From: Candidatus Methanomethylophilaceae archaeon
Lineage (GTDB): Archaea > Thermoplasmatota > Thermoplasmata > Methanomassiliicoccales > Methanomethylophilaceae
DNA: 50,526 nt
Reading direction: 5' to 3'
Assembly: GCA_944320495.1 (NCBI GenBank)
Contig: CALUHR010000014.1
Location: 1 to 50,526, forward strand
The notes beneath the pieces were generated by a model that made no database searches, was not told the DNA's origin, and was given only the letters and a program-made list of their open reading frames with translations. Each line of letters starts with the position of its first letter. The first letter of the stretch is position 1. Shown one piece after another: positions 33,656 through 41,700 of this stretch. The position numbers and the translations under genes were made by a program.

Positions 33656-35947
33656 GTGCGTCCGTTGTTCAAACGCAGCAGTTCCGGACCCGATTCCCGT
33701 CTCGAGTCCGCGATCGAGGAGCTCGGTTCCCTGTGCTCATCGGGCAAGTTCGCCGACCCGGTGGAGGTCCAGGCCCTTCTGAGGAAGCACTCGACGGCGA
33801 GGGAGGAGGCCGAGTCCATCCGCAGGAGGCTCCTCGTCCGTCTTCTCGACAGGAGGCTCCTGGGACGGTGCAGGGTCCTGATCGAGCTCTATGACGGTCT
33901 CGAGGGAGCGGCCCACTCGCACAACCTGGACGTCGCACGTTCCATCCTACCGGGAATCAGGAGGTCGGTGGGGGAGATAGACGGGCATCGGCTCGACGGA
34001 CAGCAGCTCACGGCGATAGGGATGGACGTCAGCACGAGGCTGGTCATCGCAGGTGCGGGGACCGGCAAGACCACGACGGTGGTCGGACTCGTGAAGCACC
34101 TCGTGCAATCCGGTAGGGCATCCCCCGAGGAGGTCCTGGTCCTGTCGTTCACGAACGCGACGGTCGACGACCTCTCGTCGCGCATCATGGAGGCCGTCGG
34201 CATACGTGCCGACGTCTGCACGTTCCACAGGTTGGGCATGAGGATACTGGCGTCGTGCGACGGCAAGGTCCCCTTCGTCTCCAGAATAGACCTCCCGTCC
34301 TTCGTCGGGGATCGCATCCTCGAGCTCGCCTCCGACAGTTCCTACCTCCGCGACCTGGACAGCTACCTCAACTTCGATACCCGCTACCAGGTGGACGAGA
34401 GGGACTTCAAGGACAGCAGCGACTACGAGCGCTACATCTCCGAGAACCCGCTGTACACCATGGACGGCAGGAAGGTCAAGAGCCTCGGGGAGGCGGACAT
34501 CGCCAACTGGCTGATCGCCCATGGCATCCGCTTCGAGTACGAGTCCCCGTATCCGATTGACACGCGCAAATCGGAGTACGCTCAATACCGTCCGGACTTC
34601 CACATCTCCGGCATGGACGTCTACATCGAGTACTTCGGCATAGGCCGTGACGGTTCCGTCGCACCGTTCATGAGGTCTCGCCACGGGGACGATCCCTCCG
34701 AGGAGTATCGCAAGGGAATGGAATGGAAGTTCGAGCTGCACGCGACGAACGGTACGAGGCTCATAGCCCTGTACTCGTACCAGCGCAGCGAGGGGACCCT
34801 CCTGGACGACCTGGAGTCGGCCGTCCGCGGTTCGGGCATACCGATACAAGAAAGGGACCCGACGGTCACGCTGTCCAGGCTGAGGGAGACGGACTCGATC
34901 GTCCTGGGCCGCATCTCCCGCGAGTTCTCCACGGCGATTACGCTCATCGAGGGCAGGGGTCGCGGGTTCGACCTCTCGTCCCTGCAGGGATCCGACCGTC
35001 GTGAGAGCAGGATCCTGCAGAGGGCATGCAGACTGGTCGAGCCCATATACGACGCGTACCGGCAGGAGCTGCAGATGAGAGGGGAGATCGACTTCGAGGA
35101 CATGCTGAACCTCGCGGCCGAGAGGGTGTCTTCCGGGATGTACCGTCACCACCTCAGGTACGTCATCGTGGACGAGTACCAGGACATGTCCCGTTCCAGG
35201 TACGACCTGCTCAGGTCGCTCAGGGAGTCCGGGGGGTTCAAGCTGTTCTGCGTGGGGGACGACTGGCAGAGCATCTACCGCTTCAACGGGAGCGATGTCG
35301 GGTACATCCTGGACTTCGAGAGGTACTGGGGGCCATCGGAGGTCCTCCGCATCGAGAGGACGTACCGGTTCTCAGGCGAACTGCTCCGCATCAGCAACGC
35401 GTTCATGAACTCGTCCCCGAACCAGGTCCACAAGGAGCTGGTCGGCGACCCCGGGTCGGACTCCGTGCTCAGGACCATCACAATGAGGATGGTATCCGAG
35501 GCTGTCTCCGGGATACCTCCGGACGAGAGCATCCTGATGCTGGGCAGGTTCCGTCACGACGTCGTGTCCCTGGAGGGCGGCGGGTTCCAATGGAGGCCCT
35601 GTCCCGACGGCAGGACGCTGACGGTGACCCCGGAGTCGGACCCGTCCCGCAGGATCGTGTTCATGACGATACACGGGTCGAAGGGCATGCAGGCGGACCA
35701 CGTGTTCGTCCTGAACAACAGGACTGGTCCGGGCGGGTTCCCGGACACCCGTGGGGAATCGGCGCTCATCAGGTCGCTCCTCGACGGTAGCGGTTCCAAG
35801 GCTGACGACGAACGCAGGCTCTTCTACGTGGCGATGACACGTGCGCGCAAGGCGACGTATCTCGTGGTCCCCGAGGACGGCGGATCTGCGTTCGTGAAGG
35901 AGTGCAGAGAGCTGTCGCGGCGTCGCCGACGGAGGCCCCGACCATGA
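33656..35947 (+). CDS. UvrD/Rep superfamily I helicase, helicase IV-like with nuclease-type insert
   Basis: This 763-residue protein is a superfamily I DNA helicase. Motif I is AGAGTGKTTT (residues 132-141), motif Ia VLVLSFTNATVDDL, motif II VDEYQDMS near 504-511, motif III GDDWQSIYRF near 533-542, motif IV LRIERTYRFSG, motif V MTIHGSKGMQADHVF near 663-677, and motif VI RRLFYVAMTRARKATYLV near 722-739. Between motifs Ia and II lies an insert with YRPDFHISGMDVYIEYFGI near 311-330, the PD-(D/E)XK-like element also seen in E. coli helicase IV. It starts with GTG at 33656 after a G-rich run. Its GC content is host-like, unlike the adjoining island. It ends in a run of arginines. Confidence 0.88.
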   Translation: MRPLFKRSSSGPDSRLESAIEELGSLCSSGKFADPVEVQALLRKHSTAREEAESIRRRLLVRLLDRRLLGRCRVLIELYDGLEGAAHSHNLDVARSILPGIRRSVGEIDGHRLDGQQLTAIGMDVSTRLVIAGAGTGKTTTVVGLVKHLVQSGRASPEEVLVLSFTNATVDDLSSRIMEAVGIRADVCTFHRLGMRILASCDGKVPFVSRIDLPSFVGDRILELASDSSYLRDLDSYLNFDTRYQVDERDFKDSSDYERYISENPLYTMDGRKVKSLGEADIANWLIAHGIRFEYESPYPIDTRKSEYAQYRPDFHISGMDVYIEYFGIGRDGSVAPFMRSRHGDDPSEEYRKGMEWKFELHATNGTRLIALYSYQRSEGTLLDDLESAVRGSGIPIQERDPTVTLSRLRETDSIVLGRISREFSTAITLIEGRGRGFDLSSLQGSDRRESRILQRACRLVEPIYDAYRQELQMRGEIDFEDMLNLAAERVSSGMYRHHLRYVIVDEYQDMSRSRYDLLRSLRESGGFKLFCVGDDWQSIYRFNGSDVGYILDFERYWGPSEVLRIERTYRFSGELLRISNAFMNSSPNQVHKELVGDPGSDSVLRTITMRMVSEAVSGIPPDESILMLGRFRHDVVSLEGGGFQWRPCPDGRTLTVTPESDPSRRIVFMTIHGSKGMQADHVFVLNNRTGPGGFPDTRGESALIRSLLDGSGSKADDERRLFYVAMTRARKATYLVVPEDGGSAFVKECRELSRRRRRRPRP
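35865..35947 (+). repeat. Direct repeat, copy 1: 3' end of the helicase gene
   Basis: The last 83 bases of the helicase gene match 36865-36947 at about 71 of 83 positions by hand alignment without gaps. It encodes the segment DGGSAFVKECRELSRRRRRR and the stop codon. Confidence 0.7.
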
Positions 35948-36111
35948 CAAATGCAGCGAACGGATCGCTTGGTCCGCGTATGGGTGCCGACATGAGGGAT
36001 GGTGATTCCAAGGAGTTGCCGTACGGTCGGGTCCTCGTCGCCCATTCGTTTCAAGATGGTAGTTCAGACATGAACTTCGAATCTAAGACCGTGCATGTAT
36101 ACTTGCACTGA
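35944..36111 (+). CDS. Small ORF overlapping the helicase stop (55 residues), doubtful
   Basis: An ATG overlaps the helicase stop codon as ATGA and opens a frame of 55 residues rich in Asp, Ser and Gly, with VLVAHSFQDG near the middle. The arrangement fits translational coupling, but there is no recognisable domain. The same ATGA also occurs in the duplicated copy 1 kb downstream, where it leads to a stop after seven codons. It may be chance. Confidence 0.25.
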   Translation: MTNAANGSLGPRMGADMRDGDSKELPYGRVLVAHSFQDGSSDMNFESKTVHVYLH

Positions 36112-36148
36112 CGGTTCGGTTCATAATACAGGGACAGAGGTGAGGGGT

Positions 36149-36330
36149 TGCCGGCTGGATTCCGACCTCCAGCCGGCAGGAGGAAGCCAAATGAAGCTTA
36201 ACTTCCTCAACAGGAGGATATACCTCCGGGTCTCTGTGACCATCATTGGTCTGGTCATAGAGGTCGCCGTTGAGTGATCAACGGCCAAACATAGGCCTCG
36301 TCGAGGCCGCGGTCCTGTTACGGCAGGGCC
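36149..36330 (+). ncRNA. Candidate structured RNA: four strong hairpins in 180 bases
   Basis: Hairpin 1 is tgccggctgga/tccagccggca (36149-36159 and 36168-36178, 11 bp, 8-base loop). Hairpin 2 is gccgttga/tcaacggc (36266-36273 and 36278-36285, 8 bp, gtga loop). Hairpin 3 is ggcctcg/cgaggcc (36294-36300 and 36302-36308). Hairpin 4 is ggtcctg/cagggcc (36311-36317 and 36324-36330, one G-U pair). Weaker stems (ggagg/cctcc near 36213-36227, gacc/ggtc near 36238-36251) lie between. I do not recognise a known RNA family. Possibilities are a regulatory RNA, an attenuator around the short peptide, or the folded end of a lost mobile element. Confidence 0.4.
36191..36277 (+). CDS. 28-residue membrane-like peptide inside the hairpin cluster
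   Basis: The ATG at 36191 follows a perfect Shine-Dalgarno aggagg (36178-36183) with a spacing of seven bases, the best in this part of the window. The peptide has a basic N-terminal part (KLNFLNRRIYLR) and a hydrophobic stretch VSVTIIGLVIEVAV that could enter a membrane. Hairpin 1 ends exactly where the Shine-Dalgarno sequence begins, and hairpin 2 encloses the stop codon. This could be a leader peptide or a toxin-like peptide, which is inference. It is too short to judge by homology. Confidence 0.35.
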   Translation: MKLNFLNRRIYLRVSVTIIGLVIEVAVE

Positions 36331-36862
36331 GACATAGTTCTGAGGAAGGGATCACGCTCGGGATATTTAAATGTTTTTTTAGCTATCGATTGCTATATCC
36401 GATTATTTTAACAAAACGGGTCATTGGCCTCGGTTGTGAAGCTATCGATTTGCATCCTCCCCATCGACTCACACATGCATCCGAAGATGAACCTGATGCG
36501 GATCGGTACCCAGTCTTTGATTCTCCAGGGCGAGTCAGTGCATCCGCTGCCGGGGTCGTGCCCGCACACGCGTACGCACATGACCGCACGTCTGTCAGTT
36601 CGGGGACAGGTTCCTCGCATCTATGTCGAGGAGCTCCAGATGGCGGAGGTGCTCTTCGTCCCAGCTCCCGCTCTTTTGATGCCATGAATCCCCGATTCGG
36701 GAGGAACGGAACCGGATGATTCGTAGATGCCACGGCATTTCTTCGGCACATCGTCGATGTACCATCCATGGCGGAGCTCCGAGATTGTGACCTGTCCAGG
36801 CGTTTCAGCATCAGCGGGACGTCCGGCGCTCTCATGTTCCCGTCCATGCGCCGCGACACATC
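36331..36862. other. Gene-poor stretch between helicase and htpG
   Basis: No convincing gene is seen. An AT-rich patch at about 36361-36415 contains ggatatttaaatg, which could be a TATA box without an obvious gene. The 11-base word agctatcgatt occurs at 36381-36391 and again at 36440-36450. A minus-strand frame of about 158 codons (36383-36859) has no domain and an irregular composition. Confidence 0.35.
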
Positions 36863-36864
36863 CC

Positions 36865-36947
36865 TGGTCCACGGGGACGGCGGGTCCGTGTTCGTGAAGG
36901 GGTGCAGAGAACTGTCGCGGTGTCGCCGGCGGAGGTCCCGGTCATGA
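36865..36947 (+). repeat. Direct repeat, copy 2: orphan copy of the helicase 3' end
   Basis: This segment lies exactly 1000 bases after copy 1 and reads DGGSVFVKGCRELSRCRRRR in the same way as the helicase C terminus. About 11 of 12 differences are transitions. No upstream helicase sequence is recognisable beyond it, so it is a relic of a partial duplication or of a second, mostly deleted helicase gene. Confidence 0.65.
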
Positions 36948-36970
36948 TGACCCGGATTCTCGGATAAAGC

Positions 36971-37001
36971 GAATTACCGTTTTGGTAAAATGTGGTAATT
37001 C
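36971..37001. repeat. Inverted repeat downstream of htpG
   Basis: gaattacc (36971-36978) and ggtaattc (36994-37001) form 8-bp arms around 15 bases. The inner part also contains tacc...ggta, so two alternative hairpins are possible. It lies 60 bases beyond the htpG stop codon and could be its terminator or a protein-binding site. Confidence 0.4.
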
Positions 37002-37060
37002 ATAGTAATTGGTGATTCGCCCCCGGACGCCTCCCGACGCCCGAGGGCATGGTTTCACAA

Positions 37061-38971
37061 TCAGCCGAAGAGCTTGAACACCCTGTCGGAGTACCCGAGG
37101 ATGTCGTCCACCGGCATTCCGGCGATGAGCGCGGCCTGGTCGTACATGATGACGGCGAGGTCTTTCGCTTTCTCCTTGTCCTCATCGTACGCCTTCTTCA
37201 GAGCGGCGTAGGCGGGATGGTCGGCGTTGATCTCCAGTACGCGCTTGGCCTTGATTCTCTCCTGGTCGCCGGGGATCGAGGAGAAGTACTTCTCCATCTC
37301 CAGCGAGATGTCCCCGTCCGCCGTGAGGCAGACAGCGTGGGACTTCAGCTTGCTCGAGAGCCTGACGTCGGACACCGCGTCCCCGAGGGCCTCCTTGACG
37401 AACGCGAGCACGTCCTTCTCGGCCTCGGCCCTCTCCTCAGACTCCTTCCTCTCCTCGTCGGTCTCCAGTCCGAGGTCCTTCCCGGCGACGTCGCAGAACT
37501 CCTTCTTGTCGTACTCCCTCAGGGTCCTGAGGGCGAACTCGTCCGCGTCCTCCGACAGCAGGAGGATGTCGTATCCCTTGGAGGACACCATCTCGGTCTG
37601 CGGGAGCTGCTTCGCCCTGGCGACGCTCTCGGCGGCCGCGAAGTAGATCTTCGGCTGGTCCTCGGGCATCGCGTCGCGGTACTCGCGCAGGGTGACCAGC
37701 TTGTCCTCCCTCAGGGAGTGGAACATGATCAGGTCCTTCAGCAGGTCGGCCTTCATGCCGTAGTCCTCGACGATGCCGTACTTGAGCTGCAGGCCGAAGG
37801 ACTTGTAGAACTCGAGGTACTTGTCGCGCTCGTCCTTCAGCATCCTCTCCAGCTCTGCCTTGACCTTCTTCTCGATGTTGGCCCTGATAGTCGCCAGCTG
37901 CCTGTCGTGCTGCAGCATCTCCCTGGAGATGTTCAGGGACAGGTCTGGCGAGTCCACGACACCGCGCACGAACCTGAAGCAGTCCGGCAGCAGGTCCTTG
38001 CACTTCTCCATGATCATGACCCCGGAGGAGTACAGCTGCAGCCCGGGCTCGAACTCCCTGCTGTAGAAGTTGTACGGGGCGACCTTGGGGATGAACAGCA
38101 TCGCCTTGTAGCTCACGGCTCCCTCGGCGTTGATCCTGATAACCGACATGGGGTCCTCCCAGTCGCGGAACTTCTCCTTGTAGAACTTGAAGCACTCCTC
38201 GTCCGTGGCCTCGGACTTCGGCTTCTGCCAGATCGGCACCATGCTGTTGACGACCTCGTCCTCGACGCTGGTGACCCAGTCCTTCTTGGGCTTGCCGTCC
38301 TCGTCGGTCTCCCCGGTCTCCACCAGGTCCTCCTTCTCCACGTCCATGTGGATGGGCCAGCGGACGTAGTCGGAGTACTTCCTGATCAGCTCCTGGAGGC
38401 GGTACTGGTCCAGGTAGTCGGAGTAGCGCTCGTTGTCGTCGTCCGGGCGGAGGTGCATCACGACGCGGGTGCCCCAGCCGTCCATCTCGCACTCGTCGAT
38501 GGTGTAGCCGTCGGCGCCCTTGGACCTCCACCTGTAGGCCTGGTCGGTGCCGTACTTCTTCGTGTACACCGTGACCTCGTCCGAGACGAGGAACGCGCTG
38601 TAGAACCCGACGCCGAACTGTCCGATGATGTCGACGTCCTTCCCCTGCTCCATCTCCCTCTTGAAGTCGAGGGAGCCGCTGTGGGCGATGACGCCGAGGT
38701 TGTTCTCCAGGTCCTCCTTGTCCATGCCTATCCCGTTGTCCTCGACGGTCACGGTGCGGGCGTCCTTGTCATAGGACACCTTGATCCTGAGGTCCTCCCT
38801 GGCGACCTTCACCTCGTCGGGCTTGGTCATGGAGAGGTAGTGGAGCTTGTCTATGGCGTCCGAGGAGTTGCTCACGATCTCCCTCAGGAAGATCTCCCTG
38901 TGGGTGTAGATCGAGTTGATCATCAGGTCGAGCAGCTGTTTGGACTCCGCCTTGAACTGTCTCTTTGACAT
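37061..38971 (-). CDS. htpG: Hsp90-family chaperone HtpG (bacterial type)
   Basis: This 636-residue protein is a full-length bacterial-type Hsp90, an ATP-driven chaperone dimer. The GHKL ATPase domain shows REIVSNSSDAIDKL (catalytic Glu and Mg-binding Asn), DNGIGM and the lid IGQFGVGFYSAF. The middle domain carries the conserved arginine in SLNISREMLQHD near residue 340. The C-terminal dimerisation domain ends without the eukaryotic MEEVD tail. No charged linker is present. The ATG at 38971 has ggaggt eight bases before it, so translation is not leaderless, and a TATA-like ttctataaga lies at 39021-39030. Hsp90 is absent from most archaea, so acquisition from gut bacteria is likely. It lies beside the accessory region. 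Confidence 0.96.
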   Translation of the reverse strand: MSKRQFKAESKQLLDLMINSIYTHREIFLREIVSNSSDAIDKLHYLSMTKPDEVKVAREDLRIKVSYDKDARTVTVEDNGIGMDKEDLENNLGVIAHSGSLDFKREMEQGKDVDIIGQFGVGFYSAFLVSDEVTVYTKKYGTDQAYRWRSKGADGYTIDECEMDGWGTRVVMHLRPDDDNERYSDYLDQYRLQELIRKYSDYVRWPIHMDVEKEDLVETGETDEDGKPKKDWVTSVEDEVVNSMVPIWQKPKSEATDEECFKFYKEKFRDWEDPMSVIRINAEGAVSYKAMLFIPKVAPYNFYSREFEPGLQLYSSGVMIMEKCKDLLPDCFRFVRGVVDSPDLSLNISREMLQHDRQLATIRANIEKKVKAELERMLKDERDKYLEFYKSFGLQLKYGIVEDYGMKADLLKDLIMFHSLREDKLVTLREYRDAMPEDQPKIYFAAAESVARAKQLPQTEMVSSKGYDILLLSEDADEFALRTLREYDKKEFCDVAGKDLGLETDEERKESEERAEAEKDVLAFVKEALGDAVSDVRLSSKLKSHAVCLTADGDISLEMEKYFSSIPGDQERIKAKRVLEINADHPAYAALKKAYDEDKEKAKDLAVIMYDQAALIAGMPVDDILGYSDRVFKLFG

Positions 38972-39020
38972 ATCGAACACCTCCGCCTGAAGCGGTATAT
39001 GCCTGTGACTGTAAGAGCTT

Positions 39021-39030
39021 CTATAAGAAC
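39021..39030 (-). promoter_or_regulatory. TATA box of htpG
   Basis: On the minus strand tcttatagaa lies about 50-60 bases before the ATG at 38971, giving a short leader that contains the Shine-Dalgarno sequence. Confidence 0.4.
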
Positions 39031-39159
39031 ATTATCATAGAGGGGATGTCCCGGGGTATGTGAACGGACGGAGGTCGGCCGAGCGGATTCTGATTGTATT
39101 TGATTATATTCAATTGTACGAAATCAAGTTTTATTATGTTGCAATCGTATGAGGTGGTC

Positions 39160-40761
39160 ATGAAGGGTCTGAGGTTCTCGGGAGGCTACTGTACTAACAG
39201 AGAGGGTGTCAGATTCGAGGGGAAGTCATGCTCCGAGAAGCTGACCCGGGACTTCTGGCCCACGTATTCGGCGTTCGCCAACACCTCCGGCGGGATCATC
39301 GTCATGGGCCTGAGGGAGGAGGGCAGGAGGCTGAGGGTCGAGGGGGTGAAGTGCCCCGATCATGTGATCGGCATGCTCTGGGACCAGGTCAACAACCCGC
39401 AGAAGGTGAGCATAAACCTCCTGGACGAGGACGATGTCGAGGTCATCGAGGTGGACGGCTCGACGCTAATAGCAGTCCGCGTCCCGGCGGCCGACCGCCA
39501 CTTCCGTCCGGTGTACGTGTCCGGATCCATGAACTCAGGCACCTACAGGCGCAACGGAGAGGGTGACTACCACTGCACCCCCGACGAGATAGCGGCCATG
39601 GTCCGCGACGCCTCCGACGACCCGCTGGACCTGTCTCCCTGTCGCCATGCTGTCCTAAGGGATCTGGACGACAGGTCTGTGGAGTCCTTCAGGAACGTCC
39701 TGAGCGCCCGCAACCCCGGTCACCCGTGGCTGAGGGAGGGGAGGGAGGAGTTCCTGCGGCTGATCGGCGCGGTAGGCGTCCGCGACGGTGAACAGGTCCC
39801 GACCATCGCAGGCCTGCTGATGTTCGGCCGCGACTACTGCATCAGGTCCGAGCTGACGAACTACTTCCTGGACTACCGCGAGTACGATGTCTCGGAGGAT
39901 ACGTGGTCCCAGCGCATGACCAGCGACACCGGCGAGTGGACTGGGAACATCTGGGACTTCTTCACGTACGTGAGCAACCGCATCTTCCTTCTGGGCGAGA
40001 GGCCGCTCAGGGTCGAGGGGTTCACCAGGGTGGACGACAACGACCTGATCAAGGCGCAGAGGGAGATGATCGCGAACGCGCTCATCCACGCGGACTACCA
40101 CGGCAGAAGGGGCGTGGTGGTGGAGAGGCACCCCGACCGGCTGGTGACCATGAATCCCGGAAGATTCCGCGTGCCGATAGACCAGGCTGTGAGGGGAGGG
40201 AGGAGCGACCCGCGCAACCCCACGGTCATGAAGATGCTGATGCTCACAGGCATGGTGGAGCGCGCGGGGTCCGGCATGTCGGTCATAATGGGGGCATGCC
40301 GCGGGCTGGGGGCCGGTAACCCGAAGTTCACGGAGGAGACGGATCCGGACACCGTCACATGCACGATGCCCATATCGCCCTCATCGTCCGGATGCGTGAC
40401 CGAGCGGGTCCTGAGCATGATAGTCCGCGACAACAAGGCGTCCATCAACTCCATGAGCGACGCGCTGGGTGTCCCGCGCTCGGAGGTCGTCGGGGCGGTC
40501 AACTCCCTCAAGGCGGACGGCGTCCTGAGGCGTGAGGGAGGGACCAGAGGTTCGTGGAGGGTCGAGAGGGGAGAGATTTCCCTGGACCCGCCGGGTCACC
40601 TGAAGGTCAGGAGGAGGCGCGAGCGAGGACGCTCGGCATCCGTACGTCCGGTGATTCCGATGCCGACGGTCCGACGGTCCCGGTCTTATACGATCCGCCG
40701 GTGGCAGCGTCCATGTTCGCAAGGGATGGTAGCGGAGGCATCGCCGCGATCGAGAGGATGA
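39160..40761 (+). CDS. AlbA_2/Schlafen-type ATP-binding transcriptional regulator
   Basis: This protein of about 533 residues has an N-terminal AlbA_2 (Schlafen AAA_4) domain, seen as EGKSCSEKLTRDFWPTYSAF and ANTSGGIIVMGLREEG near residues 20-60. A C-terminal ATP-binding part resembles HATPase_c_4, with ANALIHADYHGRRGVVVE near 302-320 and GMVERAGSGMSVIM near 362-376. A winged helix lies near 420-470 (SINSMSDALGVPRSEVVGAV). Such proteins are common in mobile and accessory regions of bacteria and archaea and may regulate transcription or act in defence. The ATG at 39160 is chosen for the gaggtgg before it; ATGs at 39094 and 39136 are alternatives. The last 50 residues are arginine-rich and irregular. 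Confidence 0.82.
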   Translation: MKGLRFSGGYCTNREGVRFEGKSCSEKLTRDFWPTYSAFANTSGGIIVMGLREEGRRLRVEGVKCPDHVIGMLWDQVNNPQKVSINLLDEDDVEVIEVDGSTLIAVRVPAADRHFRPVYVSGSMNSGTYRRNGEGDYHCTPDEIAAMVRDASDDPLDLSPCRHAVLRDLDDRSVESFRNVLSARNPGHPWLREGREEFLRLIGAVGVRDGEQVPTIAGLLMFGRDYCIRSELTNYFLDYREYDVSEDTWSQRMTSDTGEWTGNIWDFFTYVSNRIFLLGERPLRVEGFTRVDDNDLIKAQREMIANALIHADYHGRRGVVVERHPDRLVTMNPGRFRVPIDQAVRGGRSDPRNPTVMKMLMLTGMVERAGSGMSVIMGACRGLGAGNPKFTEETDPDTVTCTMPISPSSSGCVTERVLSMIVRDNKASINSMSDALGVPRSEVVGAVNSLKADGVLRREGGTRGSWRVERGEISLDPPGHLKVRRRRERGRSASVRPVIPMPTVRRSRSYTIRRWQRPCSQGMVAEASPRSRG

Positions 40762-40979
40762 AGGAGAGGATGGGTCTGCGCTGGACCGAGACGGTGTCGG
40801 ACATCGACCTCGGGGAGTGGGAGTGTCGTCTCGCCGACCCTGTGGAGGTCACCGTGCGCAGCTCCGGCCTCGGCTGGGAGGCGTACAGCTCCGAGCCTGC
40901 GATCTCCTGCAGGGGGCGCTCGCCATCGGACGCGATGGGCTTCTACAGGTTCTGCCTGGCGGAGTACGAGTCCGCCTGA
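40713..40979 (+). CDS. Small protein of unknown function (88 residues)
   Basis: This frame starts with an ATG inside the last 50 bases of the AlbA_2 gene and ends just before the TetR promoter. The sequence looks like a folded small protein: ERMKERMGLRWTETVSDID, then WECRLADPVEVTVRSSGLGW and a C-terminal SDAMGFYRFCLAEYESA. I do not recognise it. Codon use is host-like. Overlap with the upstream gene suggests coupled expression. Confidence 0.55.
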   Translation: MFARDGSGGIAAIERMKERMGLRWTETVSDIDLGEWECRLADPVEVTVRSSGLGWEAYSSEPAISCRGRSPSDAMGFYRFCLAEYESA

Positions 40980-40980
40980 C

Positions 40981-40995
40981 GTTACTCGATGTAAC
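40981..40995. promoter_or_regulatory. Inverted repeat upstream of the TetR gene, possible operator
   Basis: gttac-tcgat-gtaac is a short perfect dyad, about 31 bases before the TATA box of the TetR-family gene. TetR proteins often bind such sites near their own promoters. It could also act as a small hairpin ending the upstream gene. Confidence 0.4.
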
Positions 40996-41025
40996 TAAAA
41001 ACCATGTTAAATCACCTCCATAAAA

Positions 41026-41035
41026 CCATAAATAT
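41026..41035 (+). promoter_or_regulatory. TATA box of the TetR gene
   Basis: ccataaatat lies about 27-36 bases before the ATG at 41062, fitting a leaderless transcript. Confidence 0.55.
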
Positions 41036-41061
41036 CCACATCGGCTTCTACGCACGGTCAC

Positions 41062-41700
41062 ATGTCCGATTTCATACGCGCGAGGAGCCCCGAGCAGAAG
41101 GAGCAGAGGATCGCCGAGATCAAGGAGGCGGCCGACTCCCTCTTCAGGACCCGCCCGTACAACGAGATCACGCTATCCACGATAGCCGAGCAGCTCTCCT
41201 GGACCCGCGCGAACCTCTACCGGTATGTGAGCACCAAGGAGGAGATCTACCTCCAGATCGCCGAGGATTGCATGCGCTCGTACTACGACGCGCTGGACAG
41301 CGCCGTCCCGGCGGGATGCGGATACACCGCCGAGACCCTGGCCGACGTGTGGGCCGGGATTCTGAACGCGCACCAGGACTATCTCCGCTACGCGACGATG
41401 CTCCAGTGCATAATCGAGACCAACGTCTCTGTGGAGAGGCTGGCGCCGTTCAAGGCCGAGTACGTCCGTCTCACGGAGAGGTTCTCCGCCAGGCTCGTCG
41501 AGACCCTCGGCGTGTCGGACGAGGCAGCGCAGATGATCCAGCTGTCCGTGCTCTTCCACGGCAACGGCATGGTCGGGTACTGCTTCACCAGCGAGCTCGT
41601 GAGGGATGCGATGGAGATGGCCGGCGTGTCCGTCCATCGTCCGGAGTTCAAGGACGAGATGAGGACGTTCATCCTCATGAACCTCCGCTGCCGTCGCTGA
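41062..41700 (+). CDS. TetR/AcrR-family transcriptional regulator
   Basis: This 212-residue protein has the N-terminal TetR helix-turn-helix: EIKEAADSLFRTRPYNEITL, then STIAEQLSWTRANLYRYVS and TKEEIYL, about residues 18-65. The C-terminal helical ligand-binding and dimerisation domain has no recognised ligand motif. The ATG lies 27 bases after a TATA box, and a dyad at 40981-40995 may be its operator. The 3' end is convergent with larC. The larC frame stays open across the last 313 bases of this gene on the other strand. Confidence 0.9.
   Translation: MSDFIRARSPEQKEQRIAEIKEAADSLFRTRPYNEITLSTIAEQLSWTRANLYRYVSTKEEIYLQIAEDCMRSYYDALDSAVPAGCGYTAETLADVWAGILNAHQDYLRYATMLQCIIETNVSVERLAPFKAEYVRLTERFSARLVETLGVSDEAAQMIQLSVLFHGNGMVGYCFTSELVRDAMEMAGVSVHRPEFKDEMRTFILMNLRCRR

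Noticed and set aside
36383..36859. 158-codon minus-strand frame in the gap before htpG
   Set aside because: It has no domain, no promoter or ribosome-binding site, and an irregular basic/proline-rich composition. It also covers the palindromic and repeated DNA.
37049..38968. 639-codon plus-strand frame opposite htpG
   Set aside because: HtpG is complete and unmistakable on the minus strand. The opposing frame is a composition artefact.
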